Part shown: positions 16,154 to 25,107 of the stretch, one piece after another
Layout: each line of letters begins with the position of its first letter
How positions within the stretch are numbered: position 1 is the first letter of the stretch
Origin: Candidatus Tantalella remota
GTDB lineage: Bacteria; Omnitrophota; Gorgyraeia; Tantalellales; Tantalellaceae
Assembly (NCBI GenBank): GCA_030765685.1
Contig: JAVCCB010000008.1
Span: forward strand, 1-45,767
Direction: 5' to 3'
Length of the DNA: 45,767 nt
Made by a program: the position numbers and the translations under genes
The notes under the pieces: generated by a model
What the model was told of the DNA's origin: nothing
What the model saw: the letters and a program-made list of their open reading frames with translations, nothing else
Database searches by the model: none

Positions 16154-16510
16154 ATGCACAAGGAATTGGAGGCATGGAAGCAGAGTATGCTTCTTACGGA
16201 AGGGATTTATGTAGTTACTAAAAGTTTTCCAGATCAAGAAAAGTTCGGGTTAGTAAATCAGCTGCGAAGAGCTGCTGTTTCTGTGCCAAGCAACATAGCA
16301 GAAGGTGCTGCACGAGATACCACTAAGGAATTTATCCGCTTTTTATATATCGCATTAGGGTCAATATCAGAAGTGAAAACGCAGTTGATTTTATCTGAAA
16401 GACTTAGATATTCCAAGGAGGATGAGGAATTACTAAGTAATGCGGAAACAGTCAAAAAGTTACTGTTTGGATTGATAAAGGCATTGAAGAAAAGGCTAAA
16501 AAGGAACTAG
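16154..16510 (+). CDS. Four-helix-bundle protein (23S rRNA intervening-sequence protein family)
   Basis: This 118-residue, mostly helical protein belongs to the family named after ORFs inside 23S rRNA intervening sequences and related to the diversity-element protein Avd. The signature is LRRAAVSVPSNIAEGAAR (37-54), followed by FIRFLYIALGSISEVKTQL. The opening ELEAWKQSM is also family-typical. Members form positively charged barrels thought to bind nucleic acid; a precise function is unknown. The start follows AAGGGCGGG. The gene is isolated between thpR and recA and is bracketed by inverted GTAAACN heptamer arrays (16091-16125 and 16520-16547), making a cassette of 457 bases. It looks like an insertion between otherwise related neighbours. 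Confidence 0.88.
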   Translation: MHKELEAWKQSMLLTEGIYVVTKSFPDQEKFGLVNQLRRAAVSVPSNIAEGAARDTTKEFIRFLYIALGSISEVKTQLILSERLRYSKEDEELLSNAETVKKLLFGLIKALKKRLKRN

Positions 16511-16519
16511 TTTTTTATA

Positions 16520-16547
16520 CTGTTTACAGTTTCCTGTTTACAGTTTA
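16520..16547 (-). repeat. GTAAACN heptamer array, right flank of the four-helix gene (inverted)
   Basis: Four in-register units (CTGTTTA at 16520, CAGTTTC at 16527, CTGTTTA at 16534, CAGTTTA at 16541). On the minus strand these read as GTAAACN. They form the inverted partner of 16091-16125. Confidence 0.9.
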
Positions 16548-16586
16548 CAAGGGATGTGCCCATGGTCTGTAATATACATATTTAAA

Positions 16587-16615
16587 TTGCAAAAAAGGCT
16601 CACTGTCAGTATAAT
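16587..16615 (+). promoter_or_regulatory. recA promoter
   Basis: -35 TTGCAA (16587-16592), 17-base spacer, -10 TATAAT (16610-16615). A second TATAAT lies at 16627. No inverted repeat typical of known LexA boxes was found. The same TTGCAA/TATAAT pair is used at 43593. Confidence 0.65.
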
Positions 16616-16664
16616 AATCAGGAAATTATAATAATAATTAATAACATACATAGGAGGTAATACA

Positions 16665-17720
16665 ATGGTAAAGAAGCAGAAAACGAGTACAGATACGAAG
16701 AAAGACGCAGGCGGTTCCGCTGAAGCCAAGCGCACGCCCAAAGCTAAGGCGCTTGAGCTGGCTCTCAGCAAGATAGAGAAAGATTTCGGTGAGGGCGCGA
16801 TAATGAAGATGGGCAAAGGGTTTAACATGGAAATAGAATCTATTCCTACCGGATCTATAGGACTTGACATAGCCCTGGGCGTCGGCGGTGTGCCGAGAGG
16901 CAGGGTAGTCGAGATATACGGGCCTGAATCGAGCGGGAAGACCACTCTTACGCTTAATATCCTGGCCAACGCGCAGAAAACCGGAGGAGAAGCCGCTTTT
17001 ATAGACGCGGAACACGCGTTTGATCCGAGTTACGCGAAAAAGATAGGTGTTAATCTTGATAGTCTTCTGGTCTCTCAGCCAGATAACGGTGAGCAGGCGC
17101 TGGAGATAGCGGAAACGCTTGTCAGGAGTAACGCGCTGGATGTAGTGGTAATAGATTCGGTTGCAGCGCTTACGCCGAGAAGAGAGATCGAAGGTGAAAT
17201 GGGAGCTTCGCATGTAGGCCTTCAGGCGCGCCTTATGAGCCAGGCGCTCAGGAAACTTACGGGTGCCATAAGCAAGTCGAAGACATGTGTTATCTTTATC
17301 AACCAGATCAGGATGAAGATAGGCGTCATGTTCGGTAATCCTGAGACAACTACAGGAGGTAGGGCGCTCAAGTTTTATTCATCTATACGTATAGACTTAA
17401 GGCGCATAGCGTCTCTGAAGAAAGGCGATGAGGTCATCGGCAGCAGGGTGAGGTCGAAGGTGGTCAAGAACAAGGTAGCACCGCCGTTCAAGCAGGCGGA
17501 GTTCGATATTATGTTTGACGAAGGCATCTCCAGATCTTCAAGTATTATAGATCTTGCCGAGCAGTTAGGTATCATCAAGAAAAGCGGTGCCTGGATTTCT
17601 TACGGGGAAGACAGGATAGGGCAGGGGAAAGAGAACGCGCGGTTGTATCTCAAAGATAACGTGAAGGTGCTGAACCAGATAGAGAAAGAAGTCAAAGCGG
17701 CGCTTATAGCGGCCGGATAA
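16665..17720 (+). CDS. recA: Recombinase A
   Basis: RecA coats single-stranded DNA, drives homologous pairing and activates SOS-type responses. The 351 residues include a 25-residue basic, Ala/Thr-rich N-terminal extension not found in all RecA proteins. Walker A is GPESSGKT (86-93). The catalytic Glu lies in [10 protein letters not shown], Walker B is [10 protein letters not shown], and the loops [22 protein letters not shown] and [20 protein letters not shown] are intact. The start has a perfect AGGAGGT site seven bases upstream. It has its own promoter and is 24 bases ahead of alaS, so the two genes are probably co-transcribed. Confidence 0.98.
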   Translation: MVKKQKTSTDTKKDAGGSAEAKRTPKAKALELALSKIEKDFGEGAIMKMGKGFNMEIESIPTGSIGLDIALGVGGVPRGRVVEIYGPESSGKTTLTLNILANAQKTGGEAAFIDAEHAFDPSYAKKIGVNLDSLLVSQPDNGEQALEIAETLVRSNALDVVVIDSVAALTPRREIEGEMGASHVGLQARLMSQALRKLTGAISKSKTCVIFINQIRMKIGVMFGNPETTTGGRALKFYSSIRIDLRRIASLKKGDEVIGSRVRSKVVKNKVAPPFKQAEFDIMFDEGISRSSSIIDLAEQLGIIKKSGAWISYGEDRIGQGKENARLYLKDNVKVLNQIEKEVKAALIAAG

Positions 17721-17744
17721 AATAAGAACAGACAGCGGATACTG

Positions 17745-20438
17745 ATGACAACTTCAGAAATAAGACAGAAATACCTGGATTTTTTCAAGGAAAAGGGGCA
17801 CACGGTAGTTGCCAGTGATCTTCTTGTTCCCAAGGATGACCCCACGCTGCTTTTTACCGGCGCGGGGATGAACCAGTTCAAGGAACAGTTCATGGGTAAA
17901 AATGTGACCTATGTTCGCGCGACTACATCACAGAAGTGTTTGCGTACGGGCGACCTTGAGAATGTAGGGAAGACTCCCAGACATCATACTTTTTTCGAGA
18001 TGCTGGGTAACTTCTCTTTCGGGGATTATTTCAAAAAGGAAGCTATTATCTGGGCGTGGGAATTTATGACGGAAGTCATGGGTATTCCCGCGGAGAAGTT
18101 ATGGATATCCGTTTACACCGATGATGACGAAGCTTACGGGATATGGCTTAACGAAGTGGGTATTCCGACAGGAAGAATAGTCAAGCTGGGAGAACATGAT
18201 AATTTTTGGCCGGCGGACGCTCCGACCAAAGGTCCGAATGGACCGTGCGGGCCATGTTCCGAGATATTCTACGACTGGGGAGAAGATGTAGGATGCGGTG
18301 AAAAGGGTTGCGACCCTTCATGTGATTGCGGAAGGTTTGTCGAAGTATGGAACCTTGTCTTTACACAGTTCGAGAGAAAACCCGACGGCAGCCTTGTTCC
18401 TCTTCCCAACAAGAACATAGATACGGGAATGGGCCTTGAGAGGATAGCTTCTGTCATTCAGGATGTGAGGACAAATTTTGATACGGATATTTTTGTTCCC
18501 CTGATAGACAGCATAAAAAAAGTCACGCATGGCTTGGAGCAGCCGGCTTTGAACCTTATTGCCGACCACATCCGGGCGGCGACGTTCTGCATAGCCGATG
18601 GGGTATCGCCTTCAAATGAGAAGAGGGGATATGTCGTTCGCAAGCTCATAAGGAGAGCATGGCTAAAGGGGAAAACGGAAGGGCCGTTTCTTTTCAACCT
18701 TGTACCTTTGGTCACGGGGCTTTTTAGGGAAGTGTACCCTGAGCTTGAAGAGAAAAGGGAGCATATAGCGGCGATAGTCGAAGAAGAGGAAAAAAGGTTT
18801 AATAACACATTGCTCTCTTCTATGCCGGTTTTTGAGAACATGCTGGAAGGCGGAGCTAAAGAACTGAAAGGCGAGCAGGTGTTCAAGCTCGTAGACACGT
18901 ACGGGATGCCCTTTGAGATAATCGAGGACCTTTGCGAGGAAAAAGATGTCAAAGTCCAACGGGAAGAGTTCGAAGTTTTGATGGAGCAGCGCAAGGAACA
19001 GTCCCGAAAGGGAAGCGACCTGGAGAGCGAGTTCATTTTTCAGCCAGATCTTTTTGATGACGCGCCCAAGCCGGAATTTTCAGACGATCTGCCTTTGGAC
19101 GCTACCGTGGCGTTTCTGGTAAAAGATGGATCTGACGGAGATACGCTTAATGAAGGCGATTCCGGAGAGCTGATAACGTCCCCTCAAAGCAGTGTTTTTT
19201 ATGCCGAGTCGGGCGGGCAGGTCGGAGATAAAGGCATTCTTACCGGAGAGAACGGGAGCATGAAGATATTAAATACCCTGCAGTCTGACGGGCGAAAGAT
19301 ATATCATGTCCGTGTAGAAAAGGGCAGCGTAAAAGCGGGAGAAGAGGTGAAGCTGGATCTTGACGCGGACAAGAAAGCAAGAACAGCGATGAACCATACC
19401 GCGACCCATCTTCTTCAGGCCGCCTTGATGGTTGTTCTTGGAGGACATATTAAACAGTCAGGGTCGTTGGTTGATCACAGGAGATTGAGATTTGATTTTA
19501 CTCATATGAAAAAACTTTCCGACAGGGAAGCCCTGAAGGTCGAGGAAAAGGTGAATGGGTGGATATTCGAAAGAATAGATGTGTGCAAGGAAGAGAAATC
19601 GATAAAACAGGCAAAGGAAGAAGGCGCGCTTTCGTTCTTCGGAGAGAAATACGGAGATACAGTCAGGGTAGTCACCGTCGGTGAAAAGTCAAAAGAACTA
19701 TGCGGCGGTACGCATGTGGACAATACCGGGGATATAGGTCTTTTTAAGATAACGGCTGAAAGTTCCGTAGCCAGCGGTATACGGCGAGTGGAAGCAGTTA
19801 CCGGAGAAGAGGTGCAGGGCTGGATAAGGGATTCTCTTAAGACCATGCTGGAAAACATCAGGGCGACAGAAGGTTCCGATACGGTGTCCCATGAAGAGAT
19901 AATAAGCACGGCGCAGGACATTGCGGACGGCAGGGTCGATGTAGACAGCAGCCTGATAAAAGAGTTTGATACAAAGCTGCGTCCGGAACTTCTAGGGATA
20001 AAGGAAAAACTTGAGAAGACGGCGAAAAAGATGAAAAAGCAGAAACAGGCCGGGGCTTTTGATGAGTTGAAGATAAAGATGGATGACGCGGCGGAGAATC
20101 CGGAAAGTATTAATGGTGTTGATCTGGTGAGCTGTCTTTTGGGGGACGTGGATATGCAGGTCCTCAGAAGAGCCGCTACATATCTTGAAAAAAGGTCTGC
20201 TTCGTCGGTAGTGCTTCTGGGAGGAAGCGGAGACGGCAGGGCCTATCTTGTATGTGCCGTTCCGAAAGATCTGTCCCAGAAGGGAATAAGCGCGAAAGAG
20301 ATGGTCGGTTCGATAGCCGGTAATATAGGCGGTTCGGGCGGAGGCAAGGAGACTTTTGCCCAGGCGGGCGGAAGCTCGCCCGAGGGGCTTGAGAAAGCGA
20401 TACAGGAAGCAAAGAAATACATAGAACAGAGAGGGTAA
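17745..20438 (+). CDS. alaS: Alanine--tRNA ligase
   Basis: AlaRS charges tRNA-Ala and edits mischarged serine and glycine. At 897 residues it is full length. The catalytic domain begins with SEIRQKYLDFFKEKGH and contains RTGDLENVGKTPRHHTFFEMLGNFSFGDYF (class II motif 2 region). The editing domain has HTATH at 551-555 and CGGTH at 653-657, the zinc-binding set. A cysteine-rich insert (CGEKGCDPSCDCGR, near residue 185-198) is typical of bacterial AlaRS. The C-terminal C-Ala domain ends with GGGKETFAQAGG. It follows recA by 24 bases and its stop is one base before hisD. Confidence 0.98.
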   Translation: MTTSEIRQKYLDFFKEKGHTVVASDLLVPKDDPTLLFTGAGMNQFKEQFMGKNVTYVRATTSQKCLRTGDLENVGKTPRHHTFFEMLGNFSFGDYFKKEAIIWAWEFMTEVMGIPAEKLWISVYTDDDEAYGIWLNEVGIPTGRIVKLGEHDNFWPADAPTKGPNGPCGPCSEIFYDWGEDVGCGEKGCDPSCDCGRFVEVWNLVFTQFERKPDGSLVPLPNKNIDTGMGLERIASVIQDVRTNFDTDIFVPLIDSIKKVTHGLEQPALNLIADHIRAATFCIADGVSPSNEKRGYVVRKLIRRAWLKGKTEGPFLFNLVPLVTGLFREVYPELEEKREHIAAIVEEEEKRFNNTLLSSMPVFENMLEGGAKELKGEQVFKLVDTYGMPFEIIEDLCEEKDVKVQREEFEVLMEQRKEQSRKGSDLESEFIFQPDLFDDAPKPEFSDDLPLDATVAFLVKDGSDGDTLNEGDSGELITSPQSSVFYAESGGQVGDKGILTGENGSMKILNTLQSDGRKIYHVRVEKGSVKAGEEVKLDLDADKKARTAMNHTATHLLQAALMVVLGGHIKQSGSLVDHRRLRFDFTHMKKLSDREALKVEEKVNGWIFERIDVCKEEKSIKQAKEEGALSFFGEKYGDTVRVVTVGEKSKELCGGTHVDNTGDIGLFKITAESSVASGIRRVEAVTGEEVQGWIRDSLKTMLENIRATEGSDTVSHEEIISTAQDIADGRVDVDSSLIKEFDTKLRPELLGIKEKLEKTAKKMKKQKQAGAFDELKIKMDDAAENPESINGVDLVSCLLGDVDMQVLRRAATYLEKRSASSVVLLGGSGDGRAYLVCAVPKDLSQKGISAKEMVGSIAGNIGGSGGGKETFAQAGGSSPEGLEKAIQEAKKYIEQRG

Positions 20439-20439
20439 G

Positions 20440-21663
20440 ATGAGAATAGTAAGCGTAGGAAGTAAAGCATTCGACAAAATAGTTAACCGGTCCGACTCGG
20501 GGAAGATGCGTCTTCAGAAAAAAGTAGCGAGGATCTTAGAAGGCGTGCGCACCGAAGGTGACGCCGCGCTTTTAAGGTACACCTCAAGGTTTGACAGGGT
20601 AAGCATGCGCAAAAAGGATCTCCGTGTTACCGAGGCCGAGATAAGCGGGGCTTACCAGGATATAAAACCGGAAATGGTAAATACCCTGAAGGAGATCATA
20701 CAGAACATCAACAAGTTCTACAAGAACCAGCTGCCTAAGTCGTGGACGATAAGGTATGAATCCGGGATAGAGCTTGGGGAGAAGTTCGGGCCTATAGAGA
20801 ACGTGGGAGTCTACGTGCCGAGCGGTACGGTGCCCCTGGTCTCAAGCGTTTACATGACAGTATTGCCGGCTAAGATAGCGGGAGTGAAAAAAATAGTTAT
20901 GGTATCACCGCCGAACAAATACAACAGTATAGATCCGCATATACTGGTGGTAGCGAACCTGTTGAAGGTCGATGAGATATATAAAGTGGGCGGTGCCCAG
21001 GCTGTGGCGGCTCTTGCTTTCGGGACAAAGACGGTGCCGAAGGTGGACAAGATAGTCGGACCTGGGAATGAGTACGTGACCGAGGCAAAGCGGCAGGTAT
21101 TTGGATACTGCGATATAGATATGATGGCAGGTCCGAGCGAGGTACTCATAATCGCGAACAATCACGCGAATGTAGACCATATTAAAAAAGATCTTTTGTC
21201 GCAGGAAGAACATCATAAGGGGTTGTCAGTTCTTGTAACTCCCTCGAAGAAGGTTTTCGCCGCGCTCTCTGGTGATAATGAGATCTCGGGATACATAATA
21301 AAGGTCAAGAATCTGGACGAAGCGGCGGATGTCTCGAATCTTATCGCGCCGGAGCATCTGCAGCTCATGGTGAAAACGCCAAAAAGGCTGTTGAAAAAGA
21401 TAACCAACGCGGGGGCTGTGTTTCTGGGGCAGTATTCTCCTGTGCCTATAGGGGATTATATTGCGGGTCCGAGTCACGTACTTCCCACGGGCGGTACGGC
21501 AAGATATTCTTCGGGGCTTAATCTGCGGAGCTTTATGAAGAGTTCGCATATTATCTCGTATTCCCGCAAAGCTCTTTGCGGTTCCGCGGAGTGGGTGAGG
21601 GAACTTACCGAACTTGAAAAACTTGAAAAGCACTGGGAGTCGGTCAAGGTCAGGTGTGAATAG
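20440..21663 (+). CDS. hisD: Histidinol dehydrogenase
   Basis: HisD catalyses the last two steps of histidine synthesis (histidinol to histidine, two NAD). The 407 residues are about 20 shorter than most homologues, mainly at the N-terminus. Zinc ligands Gln255 and His258 (SQEEH), catalytic Glu305-His306 (APEHLQL) and Asp339 in [15 protein letters not shown] are present, as are [11 protein letters not shown] and AGPSEVLI. The start ATG follows alaS by one base with GAGAGGGTAAG upstream, so it is translationally coupled. The TAG stop shares a base with the first unit of a GTAAACN array. hisG, hisC and hisE are not in the window. Confidence 0.97.
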   Translation: MRIVSVGSKAFDKIVNRSDSGKMRLQKKVARILEGVRTEGDAALLRYTSRFDRVSMRKKDLRVTEAEISGAYQDIKPEMVNTLKEIIQNINKFYKNQLPKSWTIRYESGIELGEKFGPIENVGVYVPSGTVPLVSSVYMTVLPAKIAGVKKIVMVSPPNKYNSIDPHILVVANLLKVDEIYKVGGAQAVAALAFGTKTVPKVDKIVGPGNEYVTEAKRQVFGYCDIDMMAGPSEVLIIANNHANVDHIKKDLLSQEEHHKGLSVLVTPSKKVFAALSGDNEISGYIIKVKNLDEAADVSNLIAPEHLQLMVKTPKRLLKKITNAGAVFLGQYSPVPIGDYIAGPSHVLPTGGTARYSSGLNLRSFMKSSHIISYSRKALCGSAEWVRELTELEKLEKHWESVKVRCE

Positions 21664-21718
21664 TAAACAGTAAACAGTAAACTGTAAACTGTGAACAGCG
21701 AAAAGTGATCAGTTATAA
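21663..21718 (+). repeat. GTAAACN heptamer array between hisD and hisB
   Basis: Eight in-register seven-base units starting at the last base of the hisD stop codon: GTAAACA at 21663 and 21670, GTAAACT at 21677 and 21684, GTGAACA at 21691, then more diverged units to 21718. The hisB ribosome-binding site follows directly. Confidence 0.9.
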
Positions 21719-21729
21719 GGGAGGATTAA

Positions 21730-22371
21730 ATGGGTATTTTTCAGAAAAAAGAAGGAAACCAGAACAGGTCAGTTAAAGGGTATGAAAGAAAGTCAAAAGA
21801 GACCGATATAGAAGTAGCGGTTCTTAACGTGGATGGACGGGGAGAAAGCAAGATATCGACATCTATAGGGTTTCTTGACCACATGCTCACGCTGTTCGCG
21901 TATCACGGGTATTTTGATATCGAACTGAATGCTTCCGGTGACACGCATGTGGATAACCACCACCTTAACGAGGATATCGGAATAGCTCTTGGGGAAGTTT
22001 TCAAGCAGGCGCTCGGAGAATGTAAAGGCATAGTCAGGACCGCTTCGGCTGATGTGCCGATGGATATGGCAAGCGCGAAGGTCCTGGTGGATCTTTCAAA
22101 CCGGCCGGCTTTCAGTTTTAAAGCCAACAGGGATGAAGGGACGTCAGTGATACCGGTGGAAGAGGGCTATTCGATGGAGCTGGCGAAAGATATGCTGGAA
22201 AGTTTCGCGAAGAAGATGTGCATTAACCTTCACATAGAGATAGAGGGCGAAGGGGACATGCATCACTATCTTGAAGCTGTTTTCAAAGCGATGGGTATTG
22301 CGATGGACAGGGCGACAAAAGTGGATCCCCGCAGGACAGGGGAAGTACCGTCGAGTAAAGGGATTTTATAG
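21730..22371 (+). CDS. hisB: Imidazoleglycerol-phosphate dehydratase
   Basis: HisB dehydrates imidazole-glycerol phosphate in histidine synthesis, with manganese bound by histidine clusters. Motifs are GFLDHMLTLFAYHG, DNHHLNEDIGIALGE and MHHYLEAVFKAMG; SSKGIL closes the protein. It is the monofunctional dehydratase, without a phosphatase domain. At 213 residues it carries about 15 extra residues before the conserved RKSKETDI segment. The ATG at 21730 is preceded by AAGGGAGGA, so this start is well supported despite the extension. It stands alone between two arrays. Confidence 0.96.
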   Translation: MGIFQKKEGNQNRSVKGYERKSKETDIEVAVLNVDGRGESKISTSIGFLDHMLTLFAYHGYFDIELNASGDTHVDNHHLNEDIGIALGEVFKQALGECKGIVRTASADVPMDMASAKVLVDLSNRPAFSFKANRDEGTSVIPVEEGYSMELAKDMLESFAKKMCINLHIEIEGEGDMHHYLEAVFKAMGIAMDRATKVDPRRTGEVPSSKGIL

Positions 22372-22384
22372 AATTAAACAGGAA

Positions 22385-22456
22385 GAGAGCTTGAGATTAA
22401 GATTGAGGTTGAGAAGAATATATAATTAAACCTTAATCTTAATCTTAACCTGAAGG
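22385..22456. repeat. Hexamer-period convergent array forming a hairpin, hisB-hisH gap
   Basis: Units of six bases: TTGAGA (22391), TTAAGA (22397) and TTGAGG (22403) on the left; TTAATC (22433, 22439) and TTAACC (22445) on the right. The arms 22397-22410 and 22429-22442 pair over 14 bases with one G-U and an 18-base loop. The right arm runs up to the hisH start. Confidence 0.85.
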
Positions 22457-22458
22457 TT

Positions 22459-23067
22459 ATGATTGGTATAATCGATTATGGGACAGGTAACCTGAAAAGC
22501 GTATACAACGCATTCCGCTATTTAGGGCAGGACGCGAAAGTGTGCGAGAAGGGTGAGGAGCTCTCTGGAGTGGACAAGGTGGTCCTTCCCGGTGTGGGTT
22601 CGTCCAGGGATGCCCTGGAGGGGCTCGCCTCTCGCGGTATGATCGACGCGCTTAAAAAGAGTATTTCAGACGGGAAACCTTTTCTTGGTATCTGTCTTGG
22701 GCTGCAGCTTTTGTATACCCACAGTGAAGAAAGCGGGGGATGCGATTGTCTGGGGCTGTTAAAGGGGGACGTCCGTCTTTTTCCGGGAGGAGGAGATCTC
22801 AAGGTCCCTCAGATAGGTTGGAATACCGTAGCCAAGACAAAAGATGACTGCCCGCTCTTTAAGGGAATAGAGGACGGGAGCTTTTTTTATTTCGTTCACT
22901 CGTATTATTGCGAGAGCGATGGGGACGAGTTTACTTCCGGTATAACGGAGTATGGGGTGAAGTACACCTCGGCCGTATGGAAGGATAATATGTATGCCGT
23001 TCAGTTCCACCCGGAGAGATCTCAGGTGAACGGCCTCAAAATGTTGGAGAATTTTATAAAATTATGA
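22459..23067 (+). CDS. hisH: Imidazole glycerol phosphate synthase, glutamine amidotransferase subunit
   Basis: HisH releases ammonia from glutamine and feeds it to HisF. The class I amidotransferase triad is Cys79 in FLGICLGLQ plus the His and Glu of QFHPERS near the C-terminus. The 202-residue length is normal. The start ATG at 22459 lies just after the hexamer hairpin, and no strong Shine-Dalgarno is seen (GAAGG about six bases upstream may serve). Its stop overlaps the hisA start by four bases (ATGA), showing coupled translation of hisH-hisA-hisF. Confidence 0.96.
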   Translation: MIGIIDYGTGNLKSVYNAFRYLGQDAKVCEKGEELSGVDKVVLPGVGSSRDALEGLASRGMIDALKKSISDGKPFLGICLGLQLLYTHSEESGGCDCLGLLKGDVRLFPGGGDLKVPQIGWNTVAKTKDDCPLFKGIEDGSFFYFVHSYYCESDGDEFTSGITEYGVKYTSAVWKDNMYAVQFHPERSQVNGLKMLENFIKL

Positions 23068-23783
23068 AGATAATACCGGCGATAGATCTGATAGAAGGAA
23101 AGACAGTAAGGCTTGAGCAGGGGAAGTACGATCGTCAGCTTAGTTATGACGTGGATCCCGTGGAGGCCGCCAGGAAATGGGAAGCCCAGGGGGCGAAACT
23201 TATACATATCGTCGACCTTGATGGTGCTAGAAAAGGGGAACCGTCCAATGTCGAGACGGTGCGCAAGATAACAAGAGCGGTTACCATCCCCGTGGAAGTA
23301 GGCGGAGGTTTTAGGAAAGTGCTTCAGGTGAAAGGCGCTCTCGACCATGGTGTTAGCAGAGTTATTGTAGGATCCAAGGCTTTTGAAGAGATGGATTTCG
23401 CGAGGAGCTGTCTGGAGACCTTTGGCGAAAGGGTGATATTCAGTGTCGATGCCAAGAATCTTGAAGTGCGTATACACGGATGGGAAGACGGCATCGATCT
23501 TGATATATTTGAGGTCCTTAAAAAGTTCGTATCTTTCGGGTCGAAAGAGATCATATATACCGACGTCCAGAAAGACGGTATGCTGTCGGGCCCCAGTATC
23601 GATCAGCTCACGCAAATACTGGAAAAAGTGGATATAAACATAATCTCCGCGGGTGGGGTAAAGACCGTAGAGCATATTAAGGAGCTGAAAAAACTGGAGA
23701 GTCTGGGTTTGTCGGGAGTCATTATTGGGCGCGCCCTTTATGACGGGACTATAGATCTTAAGGAGGCTATAGATGCTGGCTAA
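23064..23783 (+). CDS. hisA: Phosphoribosylformimino-5-aminoimidazole carboxamide ribotide isomerase
   Basis: HisA opens the ribose ring of ProFAR to PRFAR, the substrate of HisF/HisH. It is a (beta-alpha)8 barrel of 239 residues. The N-terminal catalytic Asp8 (PAIDLI) and the second acid in FSVDAKN are present, as are phosphate-binding loops GGGFR and SAGGVK and the terminal IIGRALYDG. It overlaps hisH by 4 bases and hisF by 11. No fusion with TrpF activity is implied, because a separate trpF lies at 30789. Confidence 0.97.
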   Translation: MKIIPAIDLIEGKTVRLEQGKYDRQLSYDVDPVEAARKWEAQGAKLIHIVDLDGARKGEPSNVETVRKITRAVTIPVEVGGGFRKVLQVKGALDHGVSRVIVGSKAFEEMDFARSCLETFGERVIFSVDAKNLEVRIHGWEDGIDLDIFEVLKKFVSFGSKEIIYTDVQKDGMLSGPSIDQLTQILEKVDINIISAGGVKTVEHIKELKKLESLGLSGVIIGRALYDGTIDLKEAIDAG

Positions 23784-24531
23784 GCGGATAATACCCTGTC
23801 TCGATGTCACTGAAGGACGGGTAGTGAAAGGCGTGAATTTCGTTAACCTTGTTGATGCGGGTGATCCTGTGGAGAATGCCAGGATATATAACGACGAGGG
23901 AGCGGACGAGCTTGTTTTTCTAGACATAACCGCCAGCCATGAGGGAAGAAAGACCATGGTCGACGTAGTAAGACGCGTGGCGGAAGAGGTTTTTATGCCG
24001 TTTACCGTAGGCGGGGGAATATCTTCAAATGATGATATTCGTCAGCTGCTTAACGCGGGCTGCGACAAAGTGTCGATAAACACTTCGGCTGTTGAGAGGC
24101 CTGAACTCGTAAAGGAAGCCAGCGACAGGTTCGGATCGCAGTGCATAGTGGTGGCCATAGATGCAAAGAGAAAAGACGAGGGTTCCTGGGAAGTTTATGT
24201 AAAGGGCGGCCGTGATGCTACGGGTATAGACGCCGTAGAATGGGCCCGCAAGGTGGCCGGACTCGGAGCGGGCGAGATCCTTCTTACGAGCATGGACCGT
24301 GACGGTACCAAGGACGGGTTTGATGTGGAACTTACGCGTGCCATAAGCGAAGCGGTGACCATCCCGGTCATAGCTTCGGGAGGCTGTGGCGAGCCCGAAC
24401 ATTTTTTTGAGGCGCTTACCGAAGGGAAAGCCGACGCGGCGCTCGCGGCATCGATATTCCACTTTAAGGAATTTTCGATAAAAGAAGTGAAAGATCTCCT
24501 GAGGAAAAAGGGAGTGGTAGTCAGAGATTAA
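23773..24531 (+). CDS. hisF: Imidazole glycerol phosphate synthase, cyclase subunit
   Basis: HisF uses ammonia from HisH to make imidazole-glycerol phosphate and AICAR. The 252-residue barrel has the catalytic Asp11 (IIPCLDV), the second catalytic Asp in VVAIDAKR, the phosphate loop VGGGISS, and [12 protein letters not shown]. The start at 23773 overlaps hisA by 11 bases and has an AAGGAGG site within hisA. It closes the hisHAF block. A heptamer array follows. Confidence 0.97.
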   Translation: MLAKRIIPCLDVTEGRVVKGVNFVNLVDAGDPVENARIYNDEGADELVFLDITASHEGRKTMVDVVRRVAEEVFMPFTVGGGISSNDDIRQLLNAGCDKVSINTSAVERPELVKEASDRFGSQCIVVAIDAKRKDEGSWEVYVKGGRDATGIDAVEWARKVAGLGAGEILLTSMDRDGTKDGFDVELTRAISEAVTIPVIASGGCGEPEHFFEALTEGKADAALAASIFHFKEFSIKEVKDLLRKKGVVVRD

Positions 24532-24550
24532 CTTGGTCAAACAAGGTAGG

Positions 24551-24620
24551 TTATAGCTCATAGCTGATAGCTTATAGAAATAGCCCATGACCTCTGAGCT
24601 AACAGCTGACTTAGCGTTAA
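24551..24620. repeat. Heptamer-period array between hisF and hisI
   Basis: Ten in-register units: TTATAGC at 24551, TCATAGC at 24558, TGATAGC at 24565, drifting to TCTGAGC at 24593 and TAACAGC at 24600. The AGC/GCT core makes the two halves partly complementary. The hisI ribosome-binding site follows at 24623. Confidence 0.85.
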
Positions 24621-24637
24621 CAGAAGGAGAAGAGAAT

Positions 24638-25021
24638 ATGAGTTTTGTGGAAAATTTGAATTTTGATGATAAGGGACTTATTCCGGCGATCATACAGGAC
24701 GAGGCGTCATCCCGAGTTCTGACGCTTTGCTATATGGACAAAGAAGCTCTTGGTAAGACGCTGTTGGAGAAAAAGATATACGTGTTCAGGCGTTCAAAAG
24801 GCCGCGTTATGATCAAAGGCGAGACTTCGGGGTGCACTCAAGACGTGAAAGGTGTATTCGTCGATTGCGCGAATAATTCTATACTTTTCAAGGTAGACCA
24901 GAACCGGGCAGCCTGTCACGAAGGATATTTCAGCTGTTATTTCGGAAGGATAGATGAGAACGGAGAGACGGTTGTTGAGGAGGAGCGAGTATTTAACCCG
25001 GAAGATGTGTATAAGAAATAA
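24638..25021 (+). CDS. hisI: Phosphoribosyl-AMP cyclohydrolase, divergent metal site
   Basis: HisI opens the purine ring of phosphoribosyl-AMP. I chose ATG 24638, which has GAAGGAGAAGAG upstream, giving 127 residues; the frame upstream translates array. Recognisable motifs are the IQDEASSRVLTLCYMDKEAL opening, KGETSG (60-65) and ACHEGYFSCYF (92-102). The three zinc cysteines Cys77, Cys93 and Cys100 are kept. The magnesium-binding acidic triplet, normally DxDxD around the first cysteine, reads D76-C77-A78-N79-N80, so two of three aspartates are replaced. The usual FSRS motif reads FRRS. There is no fused HisE domain. Confidence 0.92.
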   Translation: MSFVENLNFDDKGLIPAIIQDEASSRVLTLCYMDKEALGKTLLEKKIYVFRRSKGRVMIKGETSGCTQDVKGVFVDCANNSILFKVDQNRAACHEGYFSCYFGRIDENGETVVEEERVFNPEDVYKK

Positions 25022-25037
25022 CGGGGAAGAGTGGTTT

Positions 25038-25107
25038 GGTGTTGGGTCTTGGATGTTAGGCGTTAGAGGTTTGCGTACCAAGACCCAAGACCCAGGACCT
25101 GAAACTA
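25038..25107. repeat. Heptamer-period convergent array and hairpin in front of trpE
   Basis: Ten in-register units run from 25038 (GGTGTTG, GGTCTTG) to AAGACCC at 25080 and 25087 and end at the trpE start codon. TTGGGTCTTGG (25042-25052) pairs perfectly with CCAAGACCCAA (25078-25088) around a 25-base loop, giving an 11-base-pair stem 18 bases before the trpE ATG. Confidence 0.85.

Noticed and set aside
16560..16664. SOS (LexA) operator at recA
   Set aside because: Neither a CTG-N10-CAG nor a GAAC-N4-GTTC type palindrome is present between the promoter and the start.
21663..21718. CRISPR array
   Set aside because: Units of seven bases without spacers, and no cas genes anywhere in the window.
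25000..25106. T-box, TRAP site or Trp leader peptide controlling trpE
   Set aside because: No T-box consensus, no series of GAG/UAG triplets and no short ORF with Trp codons could be found.
24954..25106. Extended N-terminus of TrpE from an upstream ATG
   Set aside because: It would overlap the end of hisI and read through the array; TrpE similarity starts at the ATG at 25107.
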